A stretch of DNA of 64,000 nucleotides from Dipetalonema caudispina. Its lineage: Eukaryota; Nematoda; Chromadorea; Rhabditida; Onchocercidae. The position numbers were made by a program, and so were the translations under genes. Positions 1-12,499 of the stretch are shown here, in pieces. The stretch spans positions 372,001 through 436,000 of the forward strand of contig JABVXV010000016.1 in NCBI GenBank assembly GCA_013365325.1, written 5' to 3'. Numbering within the stretch: the stretch's first letter is position 1; each line of letters starts with the position of its first letter. The notes beneath the pieces are model-generated. The model had not been told where the DNA came from. It saw only the letters and a program-made list of their open reading frames with translations, and did not search any database.

Positions 1-1853
1 CATCTAAATTTAATGCTACTCTTTGAAGACTAGTACCAACATGGGACATTGAAAATTTGCGAAATCCAATCGTGTACACTGATAACATTAATTTCTTCTG
101 CAAATTTCTAAGACATAAAAATGGGGAAAATGCACCTTCTAAAATTTGATAGCATTATGAATTCATCACCTTTCGTCTCTTCTATCGATCCTCTCGATGT
201 AAATTAGTAGTGAATGTAATTATTCATTATTCACATTCTCTGCATTATTTGTATGCATTAGAAGGTATTCATTACTCACTGCAAACTTACTACTTATCTT
301 TTACTTCATTCATGACAATTCTCTTTTGTTTTCAATGACAAATTTTGATCTGTTTAAAGTTCATTTCCTCATCACCACGAGTAAAATTTTTCGATTTATT
401 AATTTAATCAAAAAGAGCCAACTGAGAGTGTTTTGTTGGCAGACGGGAATAACCCTAGCAAAGTAACAAACTTATATATGTTGTTAGTGAGATGGAAATA
501 TAAAGCAAGTAAGGTTTTACATTTCAAAGTGTGTCATTTTCACTCAACTTGGTTGATGGAAATTTCAGAGCCATTTTTGCTATTTTTAATGCAATTTTAG
601 ATGAATTTTTTGGAAAAAAGTATTTGAAATAAGTAGAAATCAACTTTTTTTAGATGCGATATAGTAGCAGCACACATATTCCAAAAATTTCAAATTCTTT
701 AATCCTTCAAATGCTACAAGCCTTGAAACGAGTTTCAAGGGAAATTTGTTTTGATACAGCAGCACGATGCTACAACTTTAAGATGATAATTCATAATTCA
801 TTTGTCCGATACAAAAAGCAGTTAATTAATTCAATCATATCCTTAATCATCCTAAATATGAGTTAGGCAAGTGAAGGTCGTTCAATAACAAAGATTTTTG
901 TTTTCAAACCAGTTTCTGGTCCAAATTATCGCCATTGAAGGAGATGAAAAAAATTTGAAATCTAGATGAAATGGAATGAAATTTTGCTGACCTTATCTCG
1001 CTTTATAAAGGTGAAACATGTGGACATTGCTACAAGCATTTAGAGAGTGTGATACCACTGTTTAGTATTATCTTGCTTCTAGAAAAAATGCAAATAAATA
1101 AGCAAAATATTACAAATAACGAGAAACTTTTTTGACAACTGCACTCATTGTCAAAGTGAACCGATGAAAATGGCCTTGTCTTCAATGTCTTTCACTTTTA
1201 CCTCTACCATCGTTTTTTTTCTATCACCAAAAAATCCAATCTAATGAAATTTTTAAGATCACTGAAATGAGCTCTCGTAATAGTAATTTTATTTACAATT
1301 TAACTTGAAAAATTGGGCCTTCAATCATCCGTTCACTTTCCGTCAGAATAATATTCCTAATGGTGGCAGAAGATTTATTTATTTTAAAAGCCCGAGAAAT
1401 GAAGGGCTTGCGTAAATAATGATGACTGTATAAGCTTGTCAACTTAAAAGTTCCCACAGCCTCTTAAATGTCTCATTTGAAAAGTTTTTTTTATTTCAAC
1501 ATCTGATGAGACTATATGCTCAAATCATAATCTTCGAGTAATGCTTAAAGTCCCATTAACTTCGTTTTTGAATGGATATATGATATTTCAACTTCATTGC
1601 TTCACATTAAGAGGCTTCTTAAGCTGAAATGTGTTAAACAGAACTGCTAGTAAAATATCGGTAAAGCTGGATCATAAATTGCGGATAATTCGAATAAATT
1701 AACAAATTTGGTCTCCTCTCCAAATCCTTAATTCCTCTTCAATTTCATGAGAAACATAATTCTGGAAAGAAAATAGCTGCAACAAGGGACCCAATAAACT
1801 AGTGAAAAGGAATTGTATTAAATCAATCCTTCATTCCTTCTGCTTACAAGCCA
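1..1853. other. 3' flank of the hormone gene, no gene seen
   Basis: AT-rich sequence downstream of the FLR-2-like gene. I found no open frame with believable splice sites on either strand; the one 70-codon plus-strand frame near 654-866 has no splice context or coding character. No structural RNA was recognised. Confidence 0.5.
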
Positions 1854-3262
1854 TCAAGCGCAATCGAAACATCTGCATTCAGTTGCGCTTGGAATTCTCA
1901 TGACTCGATCACCACCTTCACATGATACCGTCACTTTTACCTAAAGCAATATTTGATTACAATCTGATATATTGAAGCATTAATAGAATACCATCTGGAC
2001 ATCTTCAAGTAAGCAAAAAGATATTATATTATGTTAATACAAGCTCGACCTTACGAAGCTGCAACTTTTTTGACTAGTAATAAATGCGGAAATCATAGAG
2101 TTTCGCGAAAAGTTTGCAAAAAGTAAGCATGTACTTAGTACACCTCAATAATACCGAGGTTATCACTTTAATCCACTGTTATAATAATGCTGTAAAGCAA
2201 TAAACGCAACGTTAACTCATTCAAATTTCGTATTTAAAATTTACCCCAGTAATAATTTATATGCAATTGTCGATCTTATAGAAAACAAATAAATATGAGT
2301 AAAAAATGCGAAAATGTTAGTAAAAATGAGAAGCATTTAAAAATTGGTTGGAGCATTTCTAAAATTTTTTTATCATTAAGATCGTATCGTCCAACTACTT
2401 GTAGATTAGTTTTGGTATCAATCTCACAATCTTTCTCATTAACTATTTATTAACCTACTATATTTTATAAAAATTAATGTTTGGTTAAATGATGAATGGA
2501 AGAAGTTCTACACAGACATCTTAAACCTCATCATATATGTACTTGAAATGTAATACCTTCCCAGTAATCTTTAATTTCCCGTTTACCTGAGTTTCAAATT
2601 CAATTTGCATTAGTACTTGCTTAAATGCATTACTTCATAATTAAATATATTGCCAAACAAACCCATTCATTATCGACCATCCTGCAACATCTTCCATGCA
2701 CTGTAATTGAATTTTCTTCCGGATTAACAAATGAAAAAGACATGCAATAACCGGAGCACATATTCACATTTACCGCAACTAGATCACATCCCGGTTCGTC
2801 AATAACGTACTGTGTACCTAAAGACTTGAAGAATGAATGTACATACAATTTGTTATTCGCTCCGTCGTTAACAGAAGGAAAAAATTAAACAAACCGTTAC
2901 TCTAGTAAAAAGTTATTCACAAAACTGAACTTGAATCCTTTCAAAACTCTTTTTTTTTCAATCCGATATCTGCAACCACTTCATTGTTAGCACTTTATTG
3001 ACACTTCTTATGAAATAGGTAATTTTTTTAGTTTTTTTTCGTTTTACCAAAATTAAGAGAGTGTAAGCAAACCGTGTTTTCGGCATCCCGATTTAATAAC
3101 AGCAGAATATGCAGAAAATGTTGTGAACATCAATAGCAATGCTATAAGCAGTTGTCGTTTCAGTATGAATGGAAATGCAGTTAAATGGTATGTATCCGTT
3201 CGGATGGTTGTTACCGGCACCGGGATCGAACCTGAGGTTGAAGCCAGTTCCGTTTTCTGCAT
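1854..3262 (-). CDS. flr-2: Glycoprotein hormone alpha-2 / FLR-2-like cystine-knot hormone subunit
   Basis: Three exons, all phases closing: 3073-3262, 2663-2817, 1854-1940, giving 143 residues. A hydrophobic signal segment (about residues 36-54, core LLIALLLMFTTFSAYSA) precedes a mature domain with ten cysteines in the alpha-subunit order: a lone Cys, then Cys in PGC, C-S-G-Y-C, an adjacent CC pair, SC, and the closing C-x-C-x2-C at the C terminus. That spacing is the GPA2/FLR-2 (thyrostimulin alpha) cystine-knot signature. The family forms secreted heterodimers with GPB5 and signals through an LGR-type receptor; in C. elegans flr-2 is neuronal and acts on intestine and growth. The start is uncertain: the N-region before the signal core is long, and an out-of-frame ATG lies 7 bases upstream of the chosen one. 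No N-glycosylation sequon is visible. No beta subunit was found in this window. Confidence 0.85.
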
Positions 3263-3278
3263 TAATCATGCGGTGAAA

Positions 3279-3280
3279 CT
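3279..3280 (-). promoter_or_regulatory. Candidate trans-splice acceptor of the flr-2-like gene
   Basis: The minus strand reads ATAATTGCAG immediately before TTTCACCGC and the first ATG, so an acceptor lies 17 bases before the chosen start. In a nematode this is best explained by spliced-leader addition; a 5'UTR cis intron is the alternative. Confidence 0.4.
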
Positions 3281-3281
3281 G

Positions 3282-6200
3282 CAATTATATCATTTAAGGA
3301 ATCTCATGGATGTTGCCAGTACTAGCTAAATCCTCTTGTGACATTTCCAACTTCCAGCAACTCAATCGTAGCTTTTACACATAATATCGAATTTCTTGAC
3401 ATTGCACCTAATTCTTGACCTTAATCTTCACGCTTTACAAATCACTTAAAACAGTAGTAAGAGTAAATTTCCAGTCTTCCTTTCTCCCATCTCAGCTGCA
3501 TAACCTAGCATATCACAAAAGAAAGCAAGTTTTTTGATTTTTTAAAAAAATGATTTCTATCAATCTATAATAAAATCCGAGGTGTTCAATTCATTTAACT
3601 AACAATTTGTTTAATGTTCAGGAAAAGTCACTGCACATGTACTAGCTAATGCAACAGAAGAACCAGAAAGTATTCCGGAAACTTACAGATTAAGAACGAA
3701 TAATCAGTTAGAACAACCTAACCTTTGAACAGAATTGCAACCTTCCGAATTTCATAATCCTAGCTCACCTGAATATGGATGTAGTCATTTGTTAAGCTTT
3801 CACATAATACAAAGAGAAATTTTACATGTGCAGCAGTGAAAAAATGGATAAACCGAAGTATATGCCCAACTTTTCCGAAAAGTTGTAAATCGAAAATCTG
3901 CTATATTCCCACAATCCGGACCACCTGCCTGAAAGACTTTATTTGTACTCTACTAGATTAGGCTAGCAATTTGCTGTTACTCATATAATAGCTTTTCCTC
4001 GATAGGCAGTGACAAGAGTAATTATTGGCAGCCTAGAAACTCCTACCTTTTCAGATCTCTTCAATGTCTAGACAGCTACCTGCTGAATTTCAACGCTAGC
4101 TTATTTCAATATAGCTATAATTTAAGTAAAGAAACATATACTTAAAATAGAAATGGGAGAAATTTCCGGAACTTGTAGATCAAGAGTTCACCATTCCTTC
4201 GATTATTTTTGGGGTTAAATTTAATCTCATGAGAACTTTCAAAGACAGCTTGTAAGAAGTTAGTTAGAAAATGAGTTCACTTCTGGTTGCTTTATACTTC
4301 TTAAAATAAAGAGCTAACTGATTCACTGCCCAATCTCATTAAGGAAAGATAAAAATTTCCAAATGCAGGCACTTATACAAAATAGTAGTAAGTTTCCGAA
4401 TTGCGAATTCTTTGAAAGGTTTAGATCTCATTTTCCATTTCGATGTCAGTACTCTTTGTTTGCCTTTCATTTCAAGCGCTTTTAACCACTCTTTATATAA
4501 ATGCCTATTCGTTTACTACAATTTCATCCAAAAATTTCAGAAAAATTAAAGAGAGAAAAAAAAAAGAAAGAGTAGTCCTTGCATCGATGACAACGAAAAA
4601 GTAATGAATTGCTGTCCGGCATTTCCTAAAGAAATTGCGCAAGTTGTTCATTTTGATCTGTTCTTTTTGGTATAGAATGATGTCACCTGAACATATCGTA
4701 GCATCTTCCTGATACATCTAGCAATACCACTTTTTTCTGTGATTTTTTCTTCTTTTTTTTTCTTAGCAGAATCTAATAAATGGAGAAGTTACTAGCTGTG
4801 TTGTTGCAGTCCTGAAGAAACGCAAGTGAGGTCAATACAGGCCTGACAACCAGCAACAAATGGTCTCTCAAAAAAATGAAATGATGTGATCTTTTGTTCA
4901 TTTCAAATAGATTCAATCTATGAACACCAAAATATTTCCTGACCACATGCGAATGTGTCTCCGTCGTGGATGTCCAGTTGCCCACAACTTTAATGGAAAT
5001 TAATTAGGATTTGAACCTAAAAACCTTTATGACTTTCCAGCAAAGTTACAGTAGTATTTCTGATTATTCCATTCCCTTAGCTGTTGAAAAAAATTCAAAT
5101 TTACTTTCTGCGACTGCTTGAAATTTCAAGAATCCAGAATGATATGTTGTTATAAACTGTTAGAAAGGGTTGAACAGATTTCCCAAACAAGAAGATTAAC
5201 TGAAAGTAGAGGAAATAAGAATACTCTTCAAAAGACTTCCTTCTTTTTTGTTAGATCATTCTCCGAGTAAATTGAGCATGTTAAATTTTACAGTTGAATG
5301 AATGACTGCTATATGATAAAAATAAAATTTTCCTATAATTCAAACGTAAATATCATGATTGCTTCAGTTTAATATATAAATTGTTCTCCTTATGATTTTA
5401 CCAGAAACCTTAGCTTCTTAGAATTTTAAAGTTTAAAAGCATTCATGCCCTGAGCCAGTTTTCGTATTTTTCAGAAAAGTTATGTAGAATTTCTTCAACC
5501 TCTCTCACTTTGTTGGATAGATGCACAGTTTTTTTTTTCTTTCGTTTATAAAGAACATTTGGTATTCGCACTCTGTTACACAAATAAGTTAAGAATTTGA
5601 CATACAGCAAAGGGACAACCTTCCCGATGAAAATATCACAGAATAGCGTATCATGATTTATGCACTTCTACAAAGTGTTCCAAATTTTTGCCATCTATCG
5701 TGTACACAAACTGTTTCTTCTGTGACTTGGAATTACCTTTTTGCAGTTGAAATGGGAATCTGGAATCTTACTGCTATTAAGTCATTGTCTCTCCGATAGG
5801 AAAAGAGTAGTTTTCCCTTTATGAACTCCCTCTAAATATAAATAGTTTCGCCCGTTTTCCTTTTCTCCGCTTAAAAAAGTCTTTTTAAATATTTCGCCAA
5901 TCTTCAATATCTCCTACCTTTATTCCCATTCAGACAAAAAGAAATGGAACCTTACAGTTTTTTCACAATCAGATATTCTCCGCTTGGATGAGAGAAATAT
6001 ATTAGTAAAGTCTCGAGGTAAAATGCAGGACAAAAAGTCTAGAACGAAGCTTTGTCGACAAGTTTGGTTGTTGAAGCGCCAAAAAGGAAGTTGTTCAACT
6101 TGAAAGCTTTTTCGTAACCAAATCTTTATAATTAATAATTTGTTCTGAACTCATTCATTTAAGAACTTCTTTATACTGTTTCTCCCTCTCCACGCTTCAA

Positions 6201-9200
6201 GTTGAATTTTAATTATACCTCTGCGCCACTGCTAGTTATGTTAAAATATCGAAAAAAAAAAAAAAAAAATTAGTTTCGGAAGCATCTCCTTAAGTTATGT
6301 CGACAAAAAGATGATAAATCGATGTTTTTAAAATGGAAGTTAACAGATATGTCATTATCAAAATCTTAATCTAAGATGTTCATAATATTTTGACGATGGA
6401 ATTTCGAAGTAGAACGAGAAATGAATTTGAGAAGACAACACAGTGATTGAAGTGCTAACTGATTTAGTGAAAATTGAAGACCTTCAGTTCTTATTTATCA
6501 CTACTTCAAACTAATAATTATATCTGCCTTTTCAGTATTCATGAGCTGCTCTATTTTAATTGTATAAAATAGCTTCAATCAATTTGCAGAACGATTTCGC
6601 CTTGAATTTTAATTAGCTATAATGAGACTAAGTCAATAAATTAGCTGTGTCACCTAAAGATGAGAATAACTGAAATATCCATGTAGTTTGAGATATACTT
6701 GTAGCAAGTTCATGCTAATCTTTTATAGCAATCTTAAAATACAAGTGAAAAATTAAAGAGGATCATAGAGAGAGAAATATGATACTGTAATGTAGAAAAG
6801 ATTGAGTAAATAAAGATCAAGAAGACAGTTTGTAACATAATATTAAGTTAAGAAATGTCATGCTATGTTTTTTACCTGTTACCTTTCAGTTTATTAATAT
6901 CATTAGCTAAACGAAAATGGTTTTCGAAATTTAATGTAAAACAACATAGTACTGAAATTTAAATTAAAATTTTAGCTTATTATTTCGTTCAATCTATACA
7001 TTCAACGATGTTGAATTCATTTTTTGTGAAAAACTATGTCTAGCAATATTAAGGAAGCTTGCACATCACAATTGATTGAAAAGATACAATTTCATGTATT
7101 GCTATTTTCACTATTGTAGAAATAACATAATCTTATACTTCCTAAGGAAATCTGTGAAATGATTGGATCTAACTTCATTTTAGACTTAAAAACATTCATG
7201 AGTAATGCAAAATAGCTCGGACAAAGTTATCATAGAAATAAAATCGAAGATCTCCTGTTCAAATCTATTATCTGAAGTGAAGAAATTATAAAAGAAAGAA
7301 GTTATTACGACTTTATGTGTTAGTTGATTATTCATTCAGAAAACAATTTCAATAAGCTAAAAAAGAATTGGATTGATGGAAACGTCTAAACATTTAAAAA
7401 TTGAAATCAACAGCTCGATTCTAGCTGAAGCTGAATCAGCAGTGGATAAAATAGACAAGAATGCGGAAAATGATATAACACCATGATGTAAGAAGACAGG
7501 ATTGAAGATCCGGTTTCGGTTTTAATGCACGTCACTGAATTGATAGTCCGCTGTCCTCCTTCCCTTTTTTAAAGAGCGACGATGAGATGAGTAAATGTTG
7601 CTCTCTTTCATACACGCACATGGAGACGACATGAATGGAATGTGACAATCTTAATTGTTTTCCCATTTTGCAAACAACCCAATGACCTTTGGCCTTCTAG
7701 AAATACTGCAAATGTGCTTCTCAAATTTTAAAACAAATAAAAAATAAATCACTGATCATGCTAAAAACCATTATTTATTGATCATTATTTGTAACTTGCG
7801 TATTTTCTCAAACGTGTTACACTCACAATTTCTAATTTATAAGTGGAAATATTTTAAAAAATTTTTCTCAAACAATAGGAAATCAACTTCGTATGTCACT
7901 TTTTGATGCCTTCTCATCTACCCAACACTCCTTATCATATTGAAAGATATGCATACGAAAGAAGAAAGTAAAGAAGACGGCATCATCTTCTGCGTATCAC
8001 ATCTATAAAAGTTGTAAAGGCCTAAATGTAATCAATATATTTAGAATATGTTTACAGTACTAGCGGAGTTATTGTTGCATAGGTAATTGAGTTTCAAATG
8101 ACTTCCATTATCACTGTTTTGTTAGCAAAAATCTCATCTTAACTGAGATCAGAAAGGTGGTAATCATTCATAATTGAAAAAAACTTCAACTTTATATTGA
8201 GACTTTTGCAGTAAAATGCTAACATTCGAGAAGATCAAGAGATCAGCAAAATTATAATGAGAGTAAAAATAACATTCATTCTAAATATTTGTTACGAAAT
8301 AATGAGAAGCCAGTAAAGGGACAGTAAATCTTCATGAAACCTTTCTAGACAATTCAAGATCAATAAATAAAAAAGTCAAATTAAAACTATGTAAACGTCA
8401 TTTTTGAGTGGGCCGAAATAAACAGGGAACCAATTTTGGAAATTCCTTTCTAATTCAAGAAATCATTTAACAATAACAACAAATCATTCAAACGACTACT
8501 CAGCATTTCCCGGAATCAGTTAATGTCTTTTTTAAATCACGGATTTCATGATTTCCTCTTCTCCATTTTCTTTCTTTTTTTTTTCAAATTTATAACGTCA
8601 TCGGAGAACTAATAAACTCTCCTCTAATAAAAACTTCACTTTTCCAATCCTATAAATAAATATGATAGAAATATCTTTAATGACAATACCTTATGAGATA
8701 CTTCATAACGGAAGCTTTCAATGCTAATACCATCAAGACATTCTTCAAATTTCTTTTATTATCGCTCTATTTTAACGATATAGCAATAAGTGAGCTGCTT
8801 TGATTTTTGTCGACATCCGAGAATATCTCACAATCAGGCTAATAACATTAGTTGGTCCAATATTTTATTATGTCAGATCAAGTTTAGTCTCATCTGCAGT
8901 ATGCCTCTGCTTCTTCCTTGGTCCTTAAATTCGAATTAAATACACATTTTAAAAGTATGTTGAGAAGTTTTGAAACTGAAGTTCTATTAAGTCGATTTGA
9001 TTCCAAATAAAAGTTTTTCTCCTTTTTGCCATATCCGCTACGGATAACTTCTATAAGAATGATAGACCATATAAAATAGCAACGGCATCTTGGAATACTC
9101 GATACTACGTACATGTAAATAATATCACGTACTTTCAAATCTCTCAGAAAATGACGTAATATTTCTTTAAAATAGCGTTCAATCCTTCAAAACAATATAC

Positions 9201-10239
9201 TAAGAATACCAATCTGCACAGTCTTGCATTTGGACTTTTCCAAACGTTAAAGTATTACGTTTAAAAATTATACGAGTTCGATTGTCACAAACTGCCTAAC
9301 ATAGGACAACAGCTTTTCGGTTTATCTAAAGCTTTGGAGAACAACACTGCAACGAGATATCCAATAAAATGTTCCGTGGAAAGGTCTTCTCAAATAGCTG
9401 ATACAATGCACTATTTGATTAGTTGTTATTTCGCACAGCAATTAGGGAATGACATAGGTAATCTTTAGACTTGCTTATAGAAAATGCACACGCCAAGGAC
9501 AATTGCAGTTTAAAGTTCAAAAATGAAATCCATGAACATTGAAAGTGAAGTTTGATTCTAGTGGCAGTGAATCAATTGTTAACTGCAAGAAATATAAATC
9601 AGTACAGGTGGCAATTCAGTAAAATCCTATCACTATATATGTTAATGTGATCTATGAAAAACAATAATAATTTAGAATTTACATGTACAATTAACTTAAG
9701 AATGAGGATTTTGAAAATGAACAAACCAATATTTAAACGGTAAGACAAAATTCCACGAAAAAAAAAAAAAAAAAAAAAAAAAAAAACATCATAAACAATT
9801 TAAAAATTTGAGAACGAGTTTCACTCTCTCATTAAAACCTCTTAAGCGGTAGATTGAAATGGCATTATTTAAAAGGTTCATCTTAAGTTTCCTCACGAGA
9901 TCTCCAATATATGGCTACACCTGGAATGAAGTCGTTCTATCAGAGAACAAATATTAAGCTAATTTACATAGTGTATCTATTGAGAATATACCGTTGTAGC
10001 ATCCACAATCTGATACTACCACGTTATATACAACATTCGCAATATGGAGAGGGAGAAGGCCAGTGAAATGAATTTTTCCGCATCATTTTCAAATTTCTAT
10101 TTATTTCTACCAACAAACAATTGTATAAGCACTAAATGAGCATTATAACTAATGAATAGTTCCGTATTTGTGAGGATTATAATCGTTGATAATGAAACTT
10201 CTAGAAATATTGTGTTCATTTACACCAAGGAAAACGACT
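3282..10239. other. About 7 kb without a supported gene
   Basis: The sequence is AT-rich with several A runs (the longest at 9758-9786). Open frames of 60-82 codons here (for example 4505-4717, 4773-4985 and 8890-9138, all minus) have no recognisable domain and no convincing splice context. A 36-codon plus-strand ORF at 7376-7486 is mentioned in the findings. The stretch lies upstream of the hormone gene and could hold its control elements, but nothing specific was recognised. Confidence 0.45.
9758..9786 (+). repeat. Poly-A run, 29 bases
   Basis: Uninterrupted homopolymer of A within the gene-poor stretch. No target-site duplication or retroelement body is visible upstream, so it is called a simple repeat. 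Confidence 0.8.
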
Positions 10240-11653
10240 TTATCCCAGAAGATGCTCATTTTGAACTCGCATTTCGTGAGATAATGCTGATGATATTGAA
10301 GTCTTCGGCAATATGATTTTCTGCAATGTGAAATGAACTATGAAATAATGGATAAAAAATTGTCAAATCTTATTTTGTAACCTTGAAAAAAGAACATACC
10401 TCACTTAGCGATAAAGTTTCCGAATCACATTCTTCCAACTTATATTCTAATTCAATTCCTGGAATAGTACACAATGGAGGTGTTATGAACTCTTCCAGAC
10501 CTTCACAACTCCTTTTTTCATTGTCACTACTTTCAGTTATCGTTGTTCGTCCTTTATTTTCTGAAATAGAAGGACTCAAATGATGCGAATAAAAGGGCAT
10601 TTTGAAAACTCTCTAAATTCAGCTGACAGAAAAAAATTCCATATCGTAAATCCTGGGATTATTTTCTCCAGTCACTTTTAAAGTTGTAAGTAATTCAAAA
10701 AATTCTTACCTATTACCAATTACTTCTAGCAATCTCTTCCTGACATTCCAATGTTATGTCCAGCATTTGGACAAAGTACGATTCGAAAATTATTTTTGAA
10801 AGATAAAAAACAAAAAACTGCTTGTATTTTTGGTACTCAATTCCAATAGCTAACCCGAAAAATCAATGCTGCAGGATTTGGGTCTTCTGCACCGTTGCAG
10901 TGGTTTCCATTTTGGTTGAACAGATCGTGGCGACATTTTTTCAGAGAATGCCAAGTCTTCATCAAAGTAAAAGGACTTCTCTGATTCCTCACCTATGATT
11001 TTTGACACCGAGTGTATCAATATTTATTTGAAAAAGTATTTCACTTGTAGTTTTCAAATGTTTATTGATCTAGAAATGTTGTTTTGCAAAATTTGATGAC
11101 TAAATTTTAAAGTGTGATATGATTATCAGAATACAAGATTGAGATCTAACATCAAACACGACAAAAATCCTTACTTGATGTATTGTCAGCATAACAGTCA
11201 TGCCGATTAACTATTCTAATCTGTTCCTCTCTAGTTCCATTGGTGCTTGCTCCGTTATTTTGAAAATTACTAAAATATTATGGTTGAGGGAAGATACTGA
11301 CTCAGAATGAACAAAATGCACACCTTTAACTTTTCTCATTTCAATTATTTTTCGCCAGTGAAAATAACAGTTAAGTATTTTATTCAGAATGGTTGTAAGT
11401 GCAATTCGCAAATTAATTTTGATATATTATCTGCTTTTCAGGATAATAAACATCACATATGACAAATTTCTAAGTCTACCAAGGTTTCCGTCGATAAAAA
11501 CATCTTACCGAAATACTTACCAGAAATAATCGCTCCGCTTGGATGGAAAGGATGATTCACGAATTTCTAAATTTTGCTGCTGCTCATTATCCTAAAAAAA
11601 GAAGACCAATAATGCTTCTTTAGTAAATGGACCGTTACCTGAATTATAGCCAT
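10240..11653 (-). CDS. Unrecognised acidic, serine-rich 186-residue protein
   Basis: Six exons whose phases all close: 11639-11653, 11521-11591, 11175-11269, 10855-10992, 10400-10560 and 10240-10320 (561 bases). The protein begins MAIIQDNEQQQ and is rich in Glu, Ser and Asn. In its middle is a basic stretch (about residues 90-103: WKPLQRCRRPKS) flanked by acidic segments. I see no signal peptide, membrane span or known domain; it looks largely disordered. The weakest junction is the donor after residue about 106 (GTTAGC); if it is not used, translation would stop one codon later and the last 80 residues would be lost. The start is supported by an acceptor 14 bases upstream. It lies about 245 bases downstream of the tail-anchored gene on the same strand, the layout of a nematode operon. 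Confidence 0.6.
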
Positions 11654-11667
11654 AATATTATGCCTTA

Positions 11668-11669
11668 CT
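11668..11669 (-). promoter_or_regulatory. Candidate SL acceptor between two tandem genes
   Basis: The minus strand shows an acceptor (CACTATTCAG) 14 bases before the ATG of the 186-residue gene and about 244 bases after the stop of the upstream tail-anchored gene. This is where SL addition to a downstream operon gene would be expected. Confidence 0.45.
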
Positions 11670-11912
11670 GAATAGTGATTCAATTGTCAAAATTCAAAAT
11701 ACGATCTTAAATGGGCGATCGAGTAAGATATTAACAAAAATTATAGTAGCAAGATTTGGAATCAAATAAAAACCAACCGTATCTAATAAAGTATTTCTTT
11801 AAATATTTTATCTTGATATACTTTTTTACTTTTGGTTCCAACATTAATTTCATCAAGTGCATAAGAAGAATAGAGATTGTTCGTGCAAATTACATCGTAA
11901 AAAGGAAAGTTA

Positions 11913-12474
11913 CTAACGATCATAAAATTTTAAAATGACAACAATGACAACGACCAGCAAGAGCAGATCATACATCGCAATTCGTTCAAATTGTTTTAAA
12001 GTACAAACTTCTCTTCCATCACTTTCGTCGCTTTCATCCAAATTCTTTATCGTAAGTTCAGCAAGAACTTGTCGAGTAACCTCTTGTCTTATTTCCTGCA
12101 CGACATTTTGTGAAACTTGACAACACATTACTTTGTCTTCATTCAGCGGAATGTTTTCCTGCAATAGTTCAAATATTGTTTATTACTCATAACCCTAAAT
12201 ATTTTTTATTCTTAAAAATTTGCGCCTTTCTCCTTATTCATAGGAAAACATCAGTTTATAAATGAGCTTCCACTTCACTTCTTCACCGATCAAGAAACTC
12301 GACATTTTGCTCAAGTATGTAATAATAAGAGGAACGAAATGCATATTTCTGATGGAAGATATCTAAATTTGAAAATTAAAGTTTCCTGGATAAATTACAA
12401 TAGAATCAAATTTTAAACATCAAACCATTACTCTTTACCTTATTCCAGTTCTTCTGATCGTCATCAAGATCCAT
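11913..12474 (-). CDS. Small C-terminally tail-anchored membrane protein, unrecognised
   Basis: Two exons: 12439-12474 (12 codons, beginning MDLDDDQKNW) and 11913-12158, joined in phase 0 through a good GTAAAG donor, giving 93 residues. The N-terminal three quarters is hydrophilic and probably helical, with an acidic DESDESDG patch at about residues 54-61. The C terminus is a single hydrophobic helix (LLLLVVVIVVIL) followed only by KFYDR, which is the architecture of a tail-anchored protein with a cytosolic N domain on ER or outer mitochondrial membrane. No BH3 motif, SNARE repeat or other known domain was recognised. An acceptor 22 bases upstream of the ATG supports the start. Likely first gene of a pair with the 186-residue gene just downstream. 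Confidence 0.65.
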
Positions 12475-12495
12475 TTCCTAAGTTAGTCTTTGTAA

Positions 12496-12497
12496 CT
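12496..12497 (-). promoter_or_regulatory. Candidate SL acceptor of the tail-anchored gene
   Basis: The minus-strand acceptor TTAATTTTGCAG ends 22 bases before the start codon, with no coding potential upstream of it. Confidence 0.4.
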
Positions 12498-12499
12498 GC

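Noticed and set aside
2500..2620. Possible extra exon of the hormone gene (frame VLMQIEFETQ)
   Set aside because: It would interrupt the cystine-knot; splicing directly from 2663 to 1940 restores the expected cysteine order.
3200..3245. tRNA T-arm-like string (GGTTCGATCCCGG on the minus strand)
   Set aside because: It lies inside the first coding exon of the FLR-2-like gene, and no anticodon or D arm can be folded around it.
4985..5045. Minus-strand TTAGGTTCAAATCCTAA resembling a tRNA T arm
   Set aside because: Only the T arm is present; no acceptor stem or anticodon arm pairs with it, so at most a degenerate fragment.
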